Of a stretch of DNA of 64,000 nt, positions 50,223-58,297 are shown piece after piece (positions within the stretch are counted from its first letter, which is position 1; each line of letters opens with the position of its first letter). Source of the DNA: Paracoccus sp. IB05 (GTDB taxonomy: Bacteria > Pseudomonadota > Alphaproteobacteria > Rhodobacterales > Rhodobacteraceae); NCBI RefSeq assembly GCF_016405985.1, contig NZ_JAEFCF010000001.1, positions 1 to 64,000 on the forward strand, read 5' to 3'. The notes under the pieces were generated by a model. It did not search any database. It was not told where the DNA came from and was given only the letters and a program-made list of their open reading frames with translations. A program made the position numbers and the translations under genes.

Positions 50223-52175
50223 ATGCAGAATATTGCGCTGACCGCCGCGCCGGAAAAGCCGCACGACACGCCGCATGCCTCCCCTGGCGAAGGGCACAGC
50301 GCCCGCAAGCCCGCCATGGCGGCGCTTACCCTTGGCGTGCTTGGCGTGGTTTACGGCGATATCGGCACCTCGCCGCTCTATGCGCTGCGCGAGGCGATGG
50401 TGGCGAGCGGTGCCATTCCCGGCCATGTGCCGGCCGAGAATATCTTCGGGGTGATCTCGCTGATCATCTGGACGCTGACGCTGATTGTATCGGTGAAATA
50501 TGTCGGCATCCTTTTGCGCGCCGATAATGACGGCGAGGGCGGCACGCTGTCGCTGCTGGCGCTGGCGCAGCGCGCGCTTGGCCAGATGCGCGGCCGCAGG
50601 GCGCTGATCCTCGTGGTGCTCGGGATCCTCGGCGCCGCACTGTTTTCCGGCGATGCGGTGATCACACCGGCGGTCTCGGTTCTGTCTGCCGTCGAAGGGC
50701 TGAAGCTGATCGCGCCGGGCACAGCGCCCTTTGTCGAGCCGGTTGCCATGGCGGTGATCATCCTGCTGTTCTGGGTGCAAAAACACGGCACCGATTTTGT
50801 GTCGCGCTTTTTCGGCCCCGTCATGCTTTTGTGGTTTCTGGTGCTGGCGGCGGGCGGGCTCTGGCGGCTTTGCGAGGCGCCTGAGGTGCTCTCTGCCCTG
50901 TCGCCACATCACGCTTTGCAGTTCCTGCTGGCGCATCAGGGTGTTGCGCTGGCAGTTCTGGGTTCGGTCTTTCTGGCCGTCACCGGGGCCGAGGCGCTTT
51001 ACGCCGATATGGGCCATTTCGGTGCCAAACCCATCCGGATCGGCTGGTTTTACCTGACCTTCCCGGCTTTGGTGCTGAACTACCTTGGCCAGGGGGCCGA
51101 ACTTCTGACCCGCCCCGAAGCCCTGGAAAGCCCGTTCTACCTTATGTTCCCGCCGCAGCTGCTGGTGCCGATGGTGGTGCTGGCGATGCTCGCCACGGTG
51201 ATCGCCTCGCAGGCGGTGATCACCGGCGCGTTTTCCCTGGCGCAACAGGCGATCCAGCTCAGGCTTTTGCCGCGGCTGAAGATCCGCCAGACCTCCGAGG
51301 AACAACAGGGCCAGATCTACCTGCCGCTGATCAACGGGCTTTTGATGTTCGGGGTGCTGGCGCTGGTGCTGACCTTTGGCAGTTCCTCGGCGCTGGCGGC
51401 GGCTTACGGGATCTCGGTCTCGGGGGCGATGCTGGTGACCTCGCTTCTGGCCGTGGTGGTGGTGCGCTGGCACTGGCGCTGGCCGGTGATCGCCATCCTC
51501 GCCGTGATGGGCCCGCTGGTCGCGCTGGAAGTGGTTTTCTTTGGCTCGAACCTGATGAAGGTGGCGGATGGCGGCTATGTGCCGCTGGCCCTTGCCGGAG
51601 CACTGCTGGTCGTCATGCTGATCTGGCGGCGCGGCACTGCCATTGTCCAGGCGAAAGATGCCGAGGGGCAATTGCCGCTGGCGGCGCTGGTGACCAAGCT
51701 GGGCAGTGACCGCATTGCGAAGGTTCCGGGCACCGCCGTCTTCCTGACCGCCTCGCCCGAAAACGCGCCGGTTGCGCTTTTGCACAGTCTGAAACATTTT
51801 CGGGCGCTGCATGAGCAGAATATCATCCTCTCGATCGTCACCCGCGACCTGCCCCGGCTGAGCGATGAGACCAGGCTGAGATATGAAGAGATCGCCCCGG
51901 GCTTTCGCCGCATCATCCTGCAATATGGCTATGCCGAAGACCCGGATGTGCCGCGCGCCCTGATGCTGGCGCGGCAAAAGGGGCTGAAATTCGACATCAT
52001 GTCGACCTCCTTCATCCTGTCGCGCCGCAGCCTGCGCCCGTCTGTGCGGCCCCGGATGCCGATGTGGCAGGCGCGGCTTTTCATCTGGATGTCGCGCAAT
52101 GCCGCCAGCGCTCAGGATTATTTCCGCATTCCCGCCGGGCGTGTGGTCGAGATCGGCACCCAGGTGAGCCTCTGA
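50223..52175 (+). CDS. kup: KUP-family low-affinity potassium transporter
   Basis: 650-residue inner-membrane K+/H+ symporter with about 12 hydrophobic segments and a C-terminal cytosolic domain. Family signature GVVYGDIGTSPLYALREA (about 42-60) and SLIIWTLTLIVSVKYVGILLRADNDGEGGTLSLLAL are clear. ATG at 50223 follows ACAGGAGAAAGACG. Divergent from the KdpD/E-like genes with a 157-base gap, suggesting transcriptional control of a Kup carrier by this two-component system. Confidence 0.92.
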   Translation: MQNIALTAAPEKPHDTPHASPGEGHSARKPAMAALTLGVLGVVYGDIGTSPLYALREAMVASGAIPGHVPAENIFGVISLIIWTLTLIVSVKYVGILLRADNDGEGGTLSLLALAQRALGQMRGRRALILVVLGILGAALFSGDAVITPAVSVLSAVEGLKLIAPGTAPFVEPVAMAVIILLFWVQKHGTDFVSRFFGPVMLLWFLVLAAGGLWRLCEAPEVLSALSPHHALQFLLAHQGVALAVLGSVFLAVTGAEALYADMGHFGAKPIRIGWFYLTFPALVLNYLGQGAELLTRPEALESPFYLMFPPQLLVPMVVLAMLATVIASQAVITGAFSLAQQAIQLRLLPRLKIRQTSEEQQGQIYLPLINGLLMFGVLALVLTFGSSSALAAAYGISVSGAMLVTSLLAVVVVRWHWRWPVIAILAVMGPLVALEVVFFGSNLMKVADGGYVPLALAGALLVVMLIWRRGTAIVQAKDAEGQLPLAALVTKLGSDRIAKVPGTAVFLTASPENAPVALLHSLKHFRALHEQNIILSIVTRDLPRLSDETRLRYEEIAPGFRRIILQYGYAEDPDVPRALMLARQKGLKFDIMSTSFILSRRSLRPSVRPRMPMWQARLFIWMSRNAASAQDYFRIPAGRVVEIGTQVSL

Positions 52176-52203
52176 AGTCTGCCTCTGACTGGCGCAGAGC
52201 TCC

Positions 52204-52234
52204 CGCCCGGCTTAAGTCTGGCTTAAGCCGGGCG
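52204..52234. promoter_or_regulatory. CTTAAG-N5-CTTAAG site in a 13-bp inverted repeat, upstream of the response regulator
   Basis: CTTAAG at 52211-52216 and 52222-52227 with five bases between match the PmrA/QseB-type tandem half-site layout. They sit inside a perfect inverted repeat (CGCCCGGCTTAAG and its complement, 5-base spacer), so the element could also act as the kup terminator. Related sites at 55019-55035 and 55807-55823 precede the two transpeptidase genes. Confidence 0.55.
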
Positions 52235-52253
52235 CGGCATGGCCCGCCACGGT

Positions 52254-52284
52254 CCGCCGGAAAAATGGCCCGCCGGAAAAATGG
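52254..52284 (+). repeat. 15-base tandem repeat just before the response-regulator start
   Basis: CCGCCGGAAAAATGG occurs at 52254-52268 and again at 52270-52284, period 16. Each copy contains an ATG in GGAAAAATGG; the second copy brings GGGGAAG to the real start at 52292. A recent slippage duplication in the leader. Confidence 0.75.
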
Positions 52285-52291
52285 GGAAGCG

Positions 52292-52960
52292 ATGCGGCTC
52301 TTGATTGTCGAGGATGACGACCTTTTGCGCGACGGGCTCAGCGTCGGGCTGCGGCTGGCCGGGTTCTCGCCCGATGCCGTGGGGTCGGTGGCCGATGCCA
52401 GGGCGGCGCTGACGGCGGGAAGTTTCGAGGCGATGGTGCTGGATCTGATGCTGCCCGATGGCTCCGGTCTTGACCTTCTGCGCGAAATGCGGGCGGCGGA
52501 GAGCGATCTGCCGGTCCTTCTGCTGACCGCGCGCGACCGGCTCGAGGATAAGGTCGCGGGCCTTGATGCCGGCGCCGATGATTACCTTGGCAAACCGTTC
52601 GAGCTGGACGAGCTTGCGGCCCGGCTGCGCGCGATCCTCCGGCGCCGCCAGGGCCGGGCGGAAAGCCATCTCAGCTGGAACGGGTTTGTGCTCGACCCCG
52701 CCCGGATGCGCGGCACCATTGCCGGGCGCGAGGTGATCTTTCCCAATCGCGAATTCACCCTGATCCAGGCCCTGATGGAACGCCCCGGCGCGATCCTTGG
52801 AAAATCCTTCCTCGAAGACCGGCTTTATGGCTGGCAGGAAGAGGTCGGCTCGAACACGGTCGAAGTGCATATCCATAAGCTCCGCACCAAACTCGGCGCC
52901 GATTTCATCGAGACGGTGCGGGGCGCGGGATACCGGCTGGCCCCCGAGGGCGAGGTATGA
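52292..52960 (+). CDS. OmpR-family response regulator (QseB/PmrA/TctD-like)
   Basis: 222 residues: receiver domain with acidic pocket EDDD (residues 8-11 region), phospho-acceptor Asp in MVLDLMLPDGSG (about 51) and Lys in YLGKPF; C-terminal winged helix (NREFTLIQALMERPGAILGKSFLEDRLYGWQEEVGSNTVEVHIHKLRTKLG), strongly QseB/PmrA-like. ATG at 52292 follows GGGGAAGCG; a longer frame from 52064 would overlap kup. Overlaps its sensor kinase gene by four bases. Probable regulator of the two transpeptidase genes downstream through CTTAAG tandem sites. Confidence 0.87.
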   Translation: MRLLIVEDDDLLRDGLSVGLRLAGFSPDAVGSVADARAALTAGSFEAMVLDLMLPDGSGLDLLREMRAAESDLPVLLLTARDRLEDKVAGLDAGADDYLGKPFELDELAARLRAILRRRQGRAESHLSWNGFVLDPARMRGTIAGREVIFPNREFTLIQALMERPGAILGKSFLEDRLYGWQEEVGSNTVEVHIHKLRTKLGADFIETVRGAGYRLAPEGEV

Positions 52961-54315
52961 TGTCGTCGATCCGGATGCGGCTCTTCCTGATCCTGCTGGC
53001 GGCGACCGGGGCGGTCTGGCTCTCGGCGGTGGTCTGGATCCAGTATACCACCCGCACCGAGGTCAATCATGTGCTGGACCGGCGCCTTCAGGAATCGGCG
53101 CATATGGTGGCCTCGCTGATCGCGCGCAATGGCGGCGTTGTGGGAGAGGCAGTGGAAACGCTGGCCCATGCCCGCCCGCATATCCTGCCCGAAGACGGGC
53201 CCGAGGGCTATTCACGTGAGCTGATCTGCCAGGTCTGGGGCTTTGACGGCCGGCTGAAGAGCGAATCCGATGGCGCGCCGAAGACCCGGCTTGCCGATGA
53301 TGCGGCAGGGTTTTCCGAGCGCGAGGTCGATGGCGAGACCTGGCGTGTCTATTCCCATATCGACCCCGAGATGGGCGTCCGTGTCATGGTCGGCGATGCG
53401 CTTTCGATGCGCGAGCGGCTGGTGCATGGGGTGATCCTTGGCCTGCTGGTGCCGGCTTTGGCCATTCTGCCGGTGCTGGCGGCGCTGATCTGGTTCGCGG
53501 TCGGGCGCGGCCTTGCGCCGCTTGACCGGCTGGCGCGGGGGCTGACGCTGCGCCCGGCGACCGATCTCTCGGCCATAGACCCCGCCCCCGGCCCGCGCGA
53601 ATTGCGCCCGATGGTCACCGCCCTGAACGGGCTTTTTCGCCGGGTCGAGGCCGCACGAGAACGCGAACGCAGCTTTACCGCCTTTGCCGCGCATGAGCTT
53701 AAGACGCCGCTTGCCGGGCTGAAAACCCAGGCCCAGGTCGCGGTGATCGCCCCTGATGAGGCGACACGCAACCGCGCGCTGGCGCAGATCTCGACCGGGG
53801 TGGCCAGAACCGACCGTATGGTGCGCCAGCTTCTCGATATGACCGCCGCAGAGAATGCCGATGGCAGCGGGCCGGATCAGGATGGCGCGCGGCTCCTTGC
53901 CGATCTGGCCGAGGGGCTGCAGGGGCTGGCGGCACAGCGCGGCGTGGCGCTTGAGATCCGGGGCACAACCGGGCTCTGGCATACGGCGCATGCGATGCTG
54001 CTGGCGCCTGCTTTGCGCAATCTGATCGAGAATGCGATCCTCGCATCTCCTGCCGGTGGCATGGTCGAGGCAGGTCTTGCGCGCGCAGGTAATGAGGTGC
54101 GCTTCACCGTGCTGGATCGTGGCCCCGGCATCCCTGACGCCGACCGCGCCCATGTGACGGAACGGTTCTGGCGCGGCGCGTCCAGCCCTTCGGGCCAGGG
54201 CAGCGGGCTGGGCCTGGCCATCGTCGCGGCGGTGATGGAGCGGATGGGCGGCAGATTATGTCTCTCGCCCCGGGAGGGCGGCGGTGAGCGGGCAGAGTTG
54301 ATCCTGCCCGCCTGA
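52957..54315 (+). CDS. Sensor histidine kinase (QseC/PmrB-like)
   Basis: 452 residues with two membrane segments (about 9-29 and 155-180) around a periplasmic sensing region of about 125 residues. Then HAMP-like linker, HisKA with His in AAHELKTPLAGLKTQAQVA (about residue 247) and HATPase with NLIENAI, DRGPGIPD and GSGLGLAIVAAVMERMGG. The YSRELICQVWGFDGRL stretch in the sensor domain matches 2CSK_N-type sensors of QseC/TctE. Stimulus unknown; downstream transpeptidases point to envelope stress or cations. Confidence 0.87.
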   Translation: MMSSIRMRLFLILLAATGAVWLSAVVWIQYTTRTEVNHVLDRRLQESAHMVASLIARNGGVVGEAVETLAHARPHILPEDGPEGYSRELICQVWGFDGRLKSESDGAPKTRLADDAAGFSEREVDGETWRVYSHIDPEMGVRVMVGDALSMRERLVHGVILGLLVPALAILPVLAALIWFAVGRGLAPLDRLARGLTLRPATDLSAIDPAPGPRELRPMVTALNGLFRRVEAARERERSFTAFAAHELKTPLAGLKTQAQVAVIAPDEATRNRALAQISTGVARTDRMVRQLLDMTAAENADGSGPDQDGARLLADLAEGLQGLAAQRGVALEIRGTTGLWHTAHAMLLAPALRNLIENAILASPAGGMVEAGLARAGNEVRFTVLDRGPGIPDADRAHVTERFWRGASSPSGQGSGLGLAIVAAVMERMGGRLCLSPREGGGERAELILPA

Positions 54316-54357
54316 GCGGCCCGTTACCTGACCCGCCCGGTTATCTGACCGCTCTGA

Positions 54358-54933
54358 TCAGATGATCCGCACGCGGGTGCCCACCGGCACCACGGCAAAG
54401 AGCTGTTCGATATGCTCATTGTAAAGCCCGACGCAGCCCGACGAGGACGGTCGCCCGATCTTGCGGGTGTCGTGGGTGCCGTGGATCAGATAGGCGGGCC
54501 AGCTGAGATACATCGCATGGGTGCCCAGCGGATTGTCCTTGCCCGGTGGCAGATAGGCCGGCAGCGAGGGGTCACGGCGGCGCATATCGGCGGTCGGCGT
54601 CCAGTCCGGCCCGACACGTTTGCGCACGACCTCGGTATAGCCGCGTTTCGTCAGCTCTTCGGTCAGCGGCACCGAAGTCGGGAACAGCCGGTAATCCTGG
54701 CCATTCCCCGACCAGTAATGCAGCGCACGCGAGCCGAAATCCGCGACGATGACACCCGAGCCGAGGCTGTCGAAATGGTCACGCCAGTCCTGCATCTGAA
54801 AGCCCGAGGAATTGTGCCGCGGATAGGCCGGCAGCGCCTGGGTTTCGGCGCGCAAAAGCCCGGGCGCCGCCAGGGCGGTTAGCCCGGCGGCGGCGGTCAG
54901 CAGGGCGCGGCGGCGGGTGGGGTTGGTGCTCAT
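54358..54933 (-). CDS. Tat-signal L,D-transpeptidase (YkuD family)
   Basis: 191 residues exported by Tat (TRRRALLTAAAGLTALAAPGLLRA, Arg7-Arg9). The YkuD domain has the catalytic set LIHGTHDTRKIGRPSSSGCVGLYNEHI: His, Ser-x-Gly-Cys. Such enzymes make 3-3 cross-links in peptidoglycan or attach proteins to it. ATG at 54933 has AAGGAGA upstream; ten further codons are open but unlikely. It converges on the sensor kinase gene. CTTAAC-N5-CTTAAG lies about 90 bases upstream (55019-55035). Confidence 0.87.
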   Translation of the reverse strand: MSTNPTRRRALLTAAAGLTALAAPGLLRAETQALPAYPRHNSSGFQMQDWRDHFDSLGSGVIVADFGSRALHYWSGNGQDYRLFPTSVPLTEELTKRGYTEVVRKRVGPDWTPTADMRRRDPSLPAYLPPGKDNPLGTHAMYLSWPAYLIHGTHDTRKIGRPSSSGCVGLYNEHIEQLFAVVPVGTRVRII

Positions 54934-55018
54934 CTCGGTCTCCTTGGCAGGCATTCGGGGCATGAATTGGCGTCAGACACAGGCTTTAGGCCCATTGCCG
55001 CCCGGATCACCCGCCGCG

Positions 55019-55035
55019 CTTAACCGAAGCTTAAG
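55019..55035. promoter_or_regulatory. CTTAAC-N5-CTTAAG tandem site upstream of the first transpeptidase gene
   Basis: CTTAAC (55019-55024), five bases CGAAG, CTTAAG (55030-55035). Same layout as the sites at 52211-52227 and 55807-55823. It lies in the gap between the two transpeptidase genes, upstream of the 54358-54933 gene. Confidence 0.5.
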
Positions 55036-55044
55036 CCTGCCGCC

Positions 55045-55764
55045 TCAGCGCACCACGATTTTGGCACCGATGGTCACTCTGGCGTGAAGATCGATGACAT
55101 CCTGGTTCAGCATCCGGATGCAGCCGGCCGAAACCGCGCGCCCCACCGAGGTCGGATCATTGGTGCCATGCACCCGGTAATAGGTGTCGCGCCCATCCTT
55201 TTGCATATAAAGCGCCCGTGCGCCGAGCGGGTTCGAAATGCCGCCGGGCACGCCGTCCTTATATTTCAGGTAACGGCCCGGATTGCGCTTGACCATATCC
55301 GCGGTCGGAATCCAGCGCGGCCAGGCCTGTTTGCGGTCGATCACCGCATCCCCGCCGTCAAACCGCATCGCGTCGGGGCCAACCCCGACAGCATAGCGCA
55401 GCGCCTTGCCCTCGGGCATCACGAAATAAAGCGCGCGCGCCCCCTGATCGACGATGATGGTGCCAGGCGCCTCGCTGGTCTGGAATTCGACCACGCGGCG
55501 GACATGATCCGGGTTCATCTTTGCAGGGTCGATGCCGGCAATGATCTGGCCGCCATCTTCACGCGCGGCATACATCGCGGCGACATCACCGCTGACCGGT
55601 GCAAAGGCGATGCGCTTTTGCGCCTCGGCCCGTTCGGCTTCGGCCTTTGCTTCAGCGGCGGCAGCAGCGGCAACGGGATCGACAGGGATCGGCTCCACCG
55701 GCACACAGGCGGCAAAGGCAATAAGCGACAGCGCAAGGAAGGCGGCGCTGGACAGGTTCGGCAT
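55045..55764 (-). CDS. Lipoprotein L,D-transpeptidase (YkuD family)
   Basis: 239 residues. Lipoprotein signal with lipobox AFAAC (Cys20), then an Ala/Glu-rich helical stalk (about 30-52) and a YkuD domain ending in YRVHGTNDPTSVGRAVSAGCIRMLNQDVIDL, with catalytic His, Ser and Cys in place. Contains the ErfK/YbiS-like GIDPAKMNPDHVRRVV region. Probably anchored in a membrane and cross-linking peptidoglycan. CTTAAG-N5-CTTAAA lies 43 bases upstream. Confidence 0.88.
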   Translation of the reverse strand: MPNLSSAAFLALSLIAFAACVPVEPIPVDPVAAAAAAEAKAEAERAEAQKRIAFAPVSGDVAAMYAAREDGGQIIAGIDPAKMNPDHVRRVVEFQTSEAPGTIIVDQGARALYFVMPEGKALRYAVGVGPDAMRFDGGDAVIDRKQAWPRWIPTADMVKRNPGRYLKYKDGVPGGISNPLGARALYMQKDGRDTYYRVHGTNDPTSVGRAVSAGCIRMLNQDVIDLHARVTIGAKIVVR

Positions 55765-55806
55765 GGGACTACTCCGGTGGATTTCGCGCGGGTCTTGCCC
55801 GCATAG

Positions 55807-55823
55807 CTTAAGCAGAACTTAAA
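55807..55823. promoter_or_regulatory. CTTAAG-N5-CTTAAA tandem site upstream of the lipoprotein transpeptidase gene
   Basis: CTTAAG (55807-55812), CAGAA, CTTAAA (55818-55823); 43 bases before the start at 55764, a typical activator position. Third member of the local CTTAAG family. It overlaps the end zone of the EamA gene. Confidence 0.55.
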
Positions 55824-55827
55824 TGCC

Positions 55828-56718
55828 TCAGGCCTGTCGCATCTGGGCGGCACGTGCGATCCATATGCCACAAAGCACGATCACCCCGCCAAGGGCCTGG
55901 CTCAGGGTCAGGGCCTCGTCCAGCACCGCCCAGGCCAGCAGCGCGGCAATGACCGGCTGGAGCAAAAGCGTCAGCGAGGAAAAGATCGCCGGCAGGAAGG
56001 CCAGTGCCCAGGCGATCAGGCTTTGGCCGCCGGCCTGGCTGATCCAGGACAGGCCGACCAGCACGCCCCAGCCCGCAAGCGTCAGGGGGATCAGGCTCGG
56101 GTCGGTGATCAGCGCGAAGGGGAAGACGGCGATCGCGGCGGCGGCGGTGCTCCAGAGCATGATCACGCCGGTGGCAAAGCGCTGCCGCGCCCGGCCAAGC
56201 ATCAGGATATAGGCGGCGTAAAGCATGGCGGCGAAAATCGCGATACCGTCGCCCCTGAGATCGCCACCGCGCAAAGCCTCCGGCCCGCCCTTGAGCACAA
56301 CAACCCCGACAATCGTGACTGCCAGCGCCAGGGCAAACAGCCGCCCCGGCGGTTTTTTCAGCACGATCCAGGCGAAAAGCGCCACGAAAACCGGCGCCAT
56401 ATTCACCAGGAGCGTCGAATTCGCGACCGACGTCAGATGCAGCGAGATATGCCAGGCCACCAGCTCGGCGCCAAGGATCACGCCGGGCAGGCTGATCTCG
56501 ACCCGGTCGCGCAGGGTTTTCGGCTGCCCGGCACCGCTTGACCGGCCACCGCCCGCCATAAGCGCGAGCGGGATCAGCGCCAGCGCCAGCCGCCAGAAGG
56601 CGGTCGAGACCGAACCGACCTCAGACAGCCGCACCCAGATCGGCGAGCAGCCGATCAGCACGCCCCCCAAAAGCAGCCCCGGCAGGGCAAAGCGGGTCGG
56701 TTCGGTGGGGATTTGCAT
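55828..56718 (-). CDS. DMT-superfamily (EamA) transporter
   Basis: 296-residue inner-membrane protein with about ten hydrophobic segments in two EamA repeats (FALPGLLLGGVLIGCSPIWVRLSEVGSVSTAFWRLALA; GWGVLVGLSWISQAGGQSLIAWALAFLPAIFSSLTLLLQPVIAALLAW). Members export amino acids or other metabolites; the substrate cannot be read from the sequence. It is divergent from ugpB with a 191-base gap and ends close to the CTTAAG site of the transpeptidase gene. Confidence 0.85.
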   Translation of the reverse strand: MQIPTEPTRFALPGLLLGGVLIGCSPIWVRLSEVGSVSTAFWRLALALIPLALMAGGGRSSGAGQPKTLRDRVEISLPGVILGAELVAWHISLHLTSVANSTLLVNMAPVFVALFAWIVLKKPPGRLFALALAVTIVGVVVLKGGPEALRGGDLRGDGIAIFAAMLYAAYILMLGRARQRFATGVIMLWSTAAAAIAVFPFALITDPSLIPLTLAGWGVLVGLSWISQAGGQSLIAWALAFLPAIFSSLTLLLQPVIAALLAWAVLDEALTLSQALGGVIVLCGIWIARAAQMRQA

Positions 56719-56909
56719 GGCGAAAGGGTCCGGATCCGGCGCTCCGACAGCGCCGCTGACCGCTTTGTCACTTGCCGCGCGGGCGAAGACAAGCCCGCTT
56801 GCCCGTCATGATTGCCGGGCTGATTGTCGTGAAACTGCTGCCCCGATGCTGCGCCCCTGTTACAATGCCTGGTCAGGTTCCGCCCATCTTCCCGATGAGG
56901 CATCCGGTC

Positions 56910-58205
56910 ATGAAAAAACTCCTTCCCGCGCTGGCGCTGCTGGCAACCAGCACCGCAGCTTTCGCCAATCCGGTCCAGATCACCTGGTGGCACGGCATGG
57001 GTGGCGCCAATGAACAGGTGATCAATCAGGTCGCCGGGAAATTCAACGAGGCGCAATCCGCCTGCGCCATCACGCCGGTCTCGAAAGGCACCTATGAAGA
57101 AGCCCTCGCGTCCGGGATCGCGGCTTTCCGTTCGGGCGAGCAGCCGAATATCCTCCAGGTGTTTGACGCCGGTGCCGCCACCATCATCAATGCCAAAGGC
57201 GCCACTATCCCTGCCGAAGACCTGCTGATCCAGAATGGCCACAGCTTTGATCGCGATGCCTTTATCGACGGCATCCGCTATTTCTATGCCGATACTGAGG
57301 GCAAGTTCATCGGGATGCCGTTCAATTCCTCGGCGCCGATCATGTATCTGAACACCGGGGCTTTCGCGAAAGCGGGCGTCGAGGCGCCGAAGACCTGGGC
57401 CGAATTCGAAGCCGTCGCGCCGAAGCTGAAAGAGGCGGGCTATATCCCGCTGACCGCCAGCCAGCTGACCTGGCAGCTTTTCGAGAATTTCTACTCGCGC
57501 AACAACATCCAGATGGCCACGAACCAGAATGGCTATGACGGGTTCGGCGGCACCGAGCTGCGCGCTACCGCCCCTGAGATGATCGCCTTCTGGACCCGCC
57601 TCGCCGCCTGGCACAAAGACGGTCTCTTCGGCTTTTACGGCGCCGGCTGGGCCGACAACCAGAAGCCTTTCGAAGAGGGCAAGGTTGCGATGTGGATCGG
57701 ATCTTCGGGCTCGTTCGGCGGGCTGTCGAAAACCGCGACCATGCCCTTCTCGGCCACCTTCATGCCCTGGGACGAGACCGCGTCGGATGGCAATAAATCC
57801 ACCTTCATCGGCGGTGCGGCGCTGTTTGCCATGTCCGGCAAGCCCGATGACCAGAACAAATGCTCGGCGGATTTCTTCAACTTCCTGACCACGACCGATG
57901 TGCAGGCCTTCTACCACCAGGCCACCGGCTATGTGCCGATCACCAGGGCCGCCTATGAGAAATCAAAGGCCGATGGCTGGTATGAGGAGAACCCGGTCGC
58001 CGAAGTTGGCATCCTGCAATTGCTGGAGCCGCAGGGCGAATGGTCGAAAGGTTACCGGCTTGGCTTTTACCCGCAGATCCGCGTGATCGAAGAGCGCGAA
58101 TTCAACAAGATCTTCTCGGGTGAGACAACCGTCGAAGACGCGTTCAAAGCCATCGAGACCGAAGGCAATGAGCTTCTCGCCCGTTTCTCGAAAACCTCGG
58201 GCTGA
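56910..58205 (+). CDS. ugpB: sn-glycerol-3-phosphate-type ABC transporter substrate-binding protein
   Basis: 431 residues; signal peptide about 18-20 residues (KKLLPALALLATSTAAFA), then UgpB features (ITWWHGMGGANEQVINQVAGKFNEAQSACAITPVSKGTYEEAL, GMPFNSSAPIMYLNTGAF). Binds glycerol 3-phosphate or its diesters in the family. ATG at 56910 after GATGAGG; the frame is open upstream to 56772 but that part lacks coding sense. Followed by a strong hairpin and then ugpA, ugpE and ugpC. No clear Pho box upstream by eye. Confidence 0.87.
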   Translation: MKKLLPALALLATSTAAFANPVQITWWHGMGGANEQVINQVAGKFNEAQSACAITPVSKGTYEEALASGIAAFRSGEQPNILQVFDAGAATIINAKGATIPAEDLLIQNGHSFDRDAFIDGIRYFYADTEGKFIGMPFNSSAPIMYLNTGAFAKAGVEAPKTWAEFEAVAPKLKEAGYIPLTASQLTWQLFENFYSRNNIQMATNQNGYDGFGGTELRATAPEMIAFWTRLAAWHKDGLFGFYGAGWADNQKPFEEGKVAMWIGSSGSFGGLSKTATMPFSATFMPWDETASDGNKSTFIGGAALFAMSGKPDDQNKCSADFFNFLTTTDVQAFYHQATGYVPITRAAYEKSKADGWYEENPVAEVGILQLLEPQGEWSKGYRLGFYPQIRVIEEREFNKIFSGETTVEDAFKAIETEGNELLARFSKTSG

Positions 58206-58221
58206 TCATCGCGCATGACCG

Positions 58222-58249
58222 GCCGGGCCTGCTGTTTTGCGGGCCCGGC
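58222..58249 (+). terminator. Hairpin between ugpB and ugpA
   Basis: GCCGGGCC (58222-58229) pairs with GGCCCGGC (58242-58249), loop of 12 bases, followed by TTTCG. Probably a partial terminator that keeps binding-protein mRNA in excess, as also seen after the binding-protein gene of the pentitol importer. Confidence 0.6.
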
Positions 58250-58297
58250 TTTCGCCGTTTCTTTCCACCCGCTTCTCTCCCCCTGTGAAAGCCCAAG

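Noticed and set aside
50106-51977. 623-codon minus-strand frame opposite kup
   Set aside because: Composition is low-complexity His/Gln/Arg/Asp and it lies wholly inside kup; a shadow.
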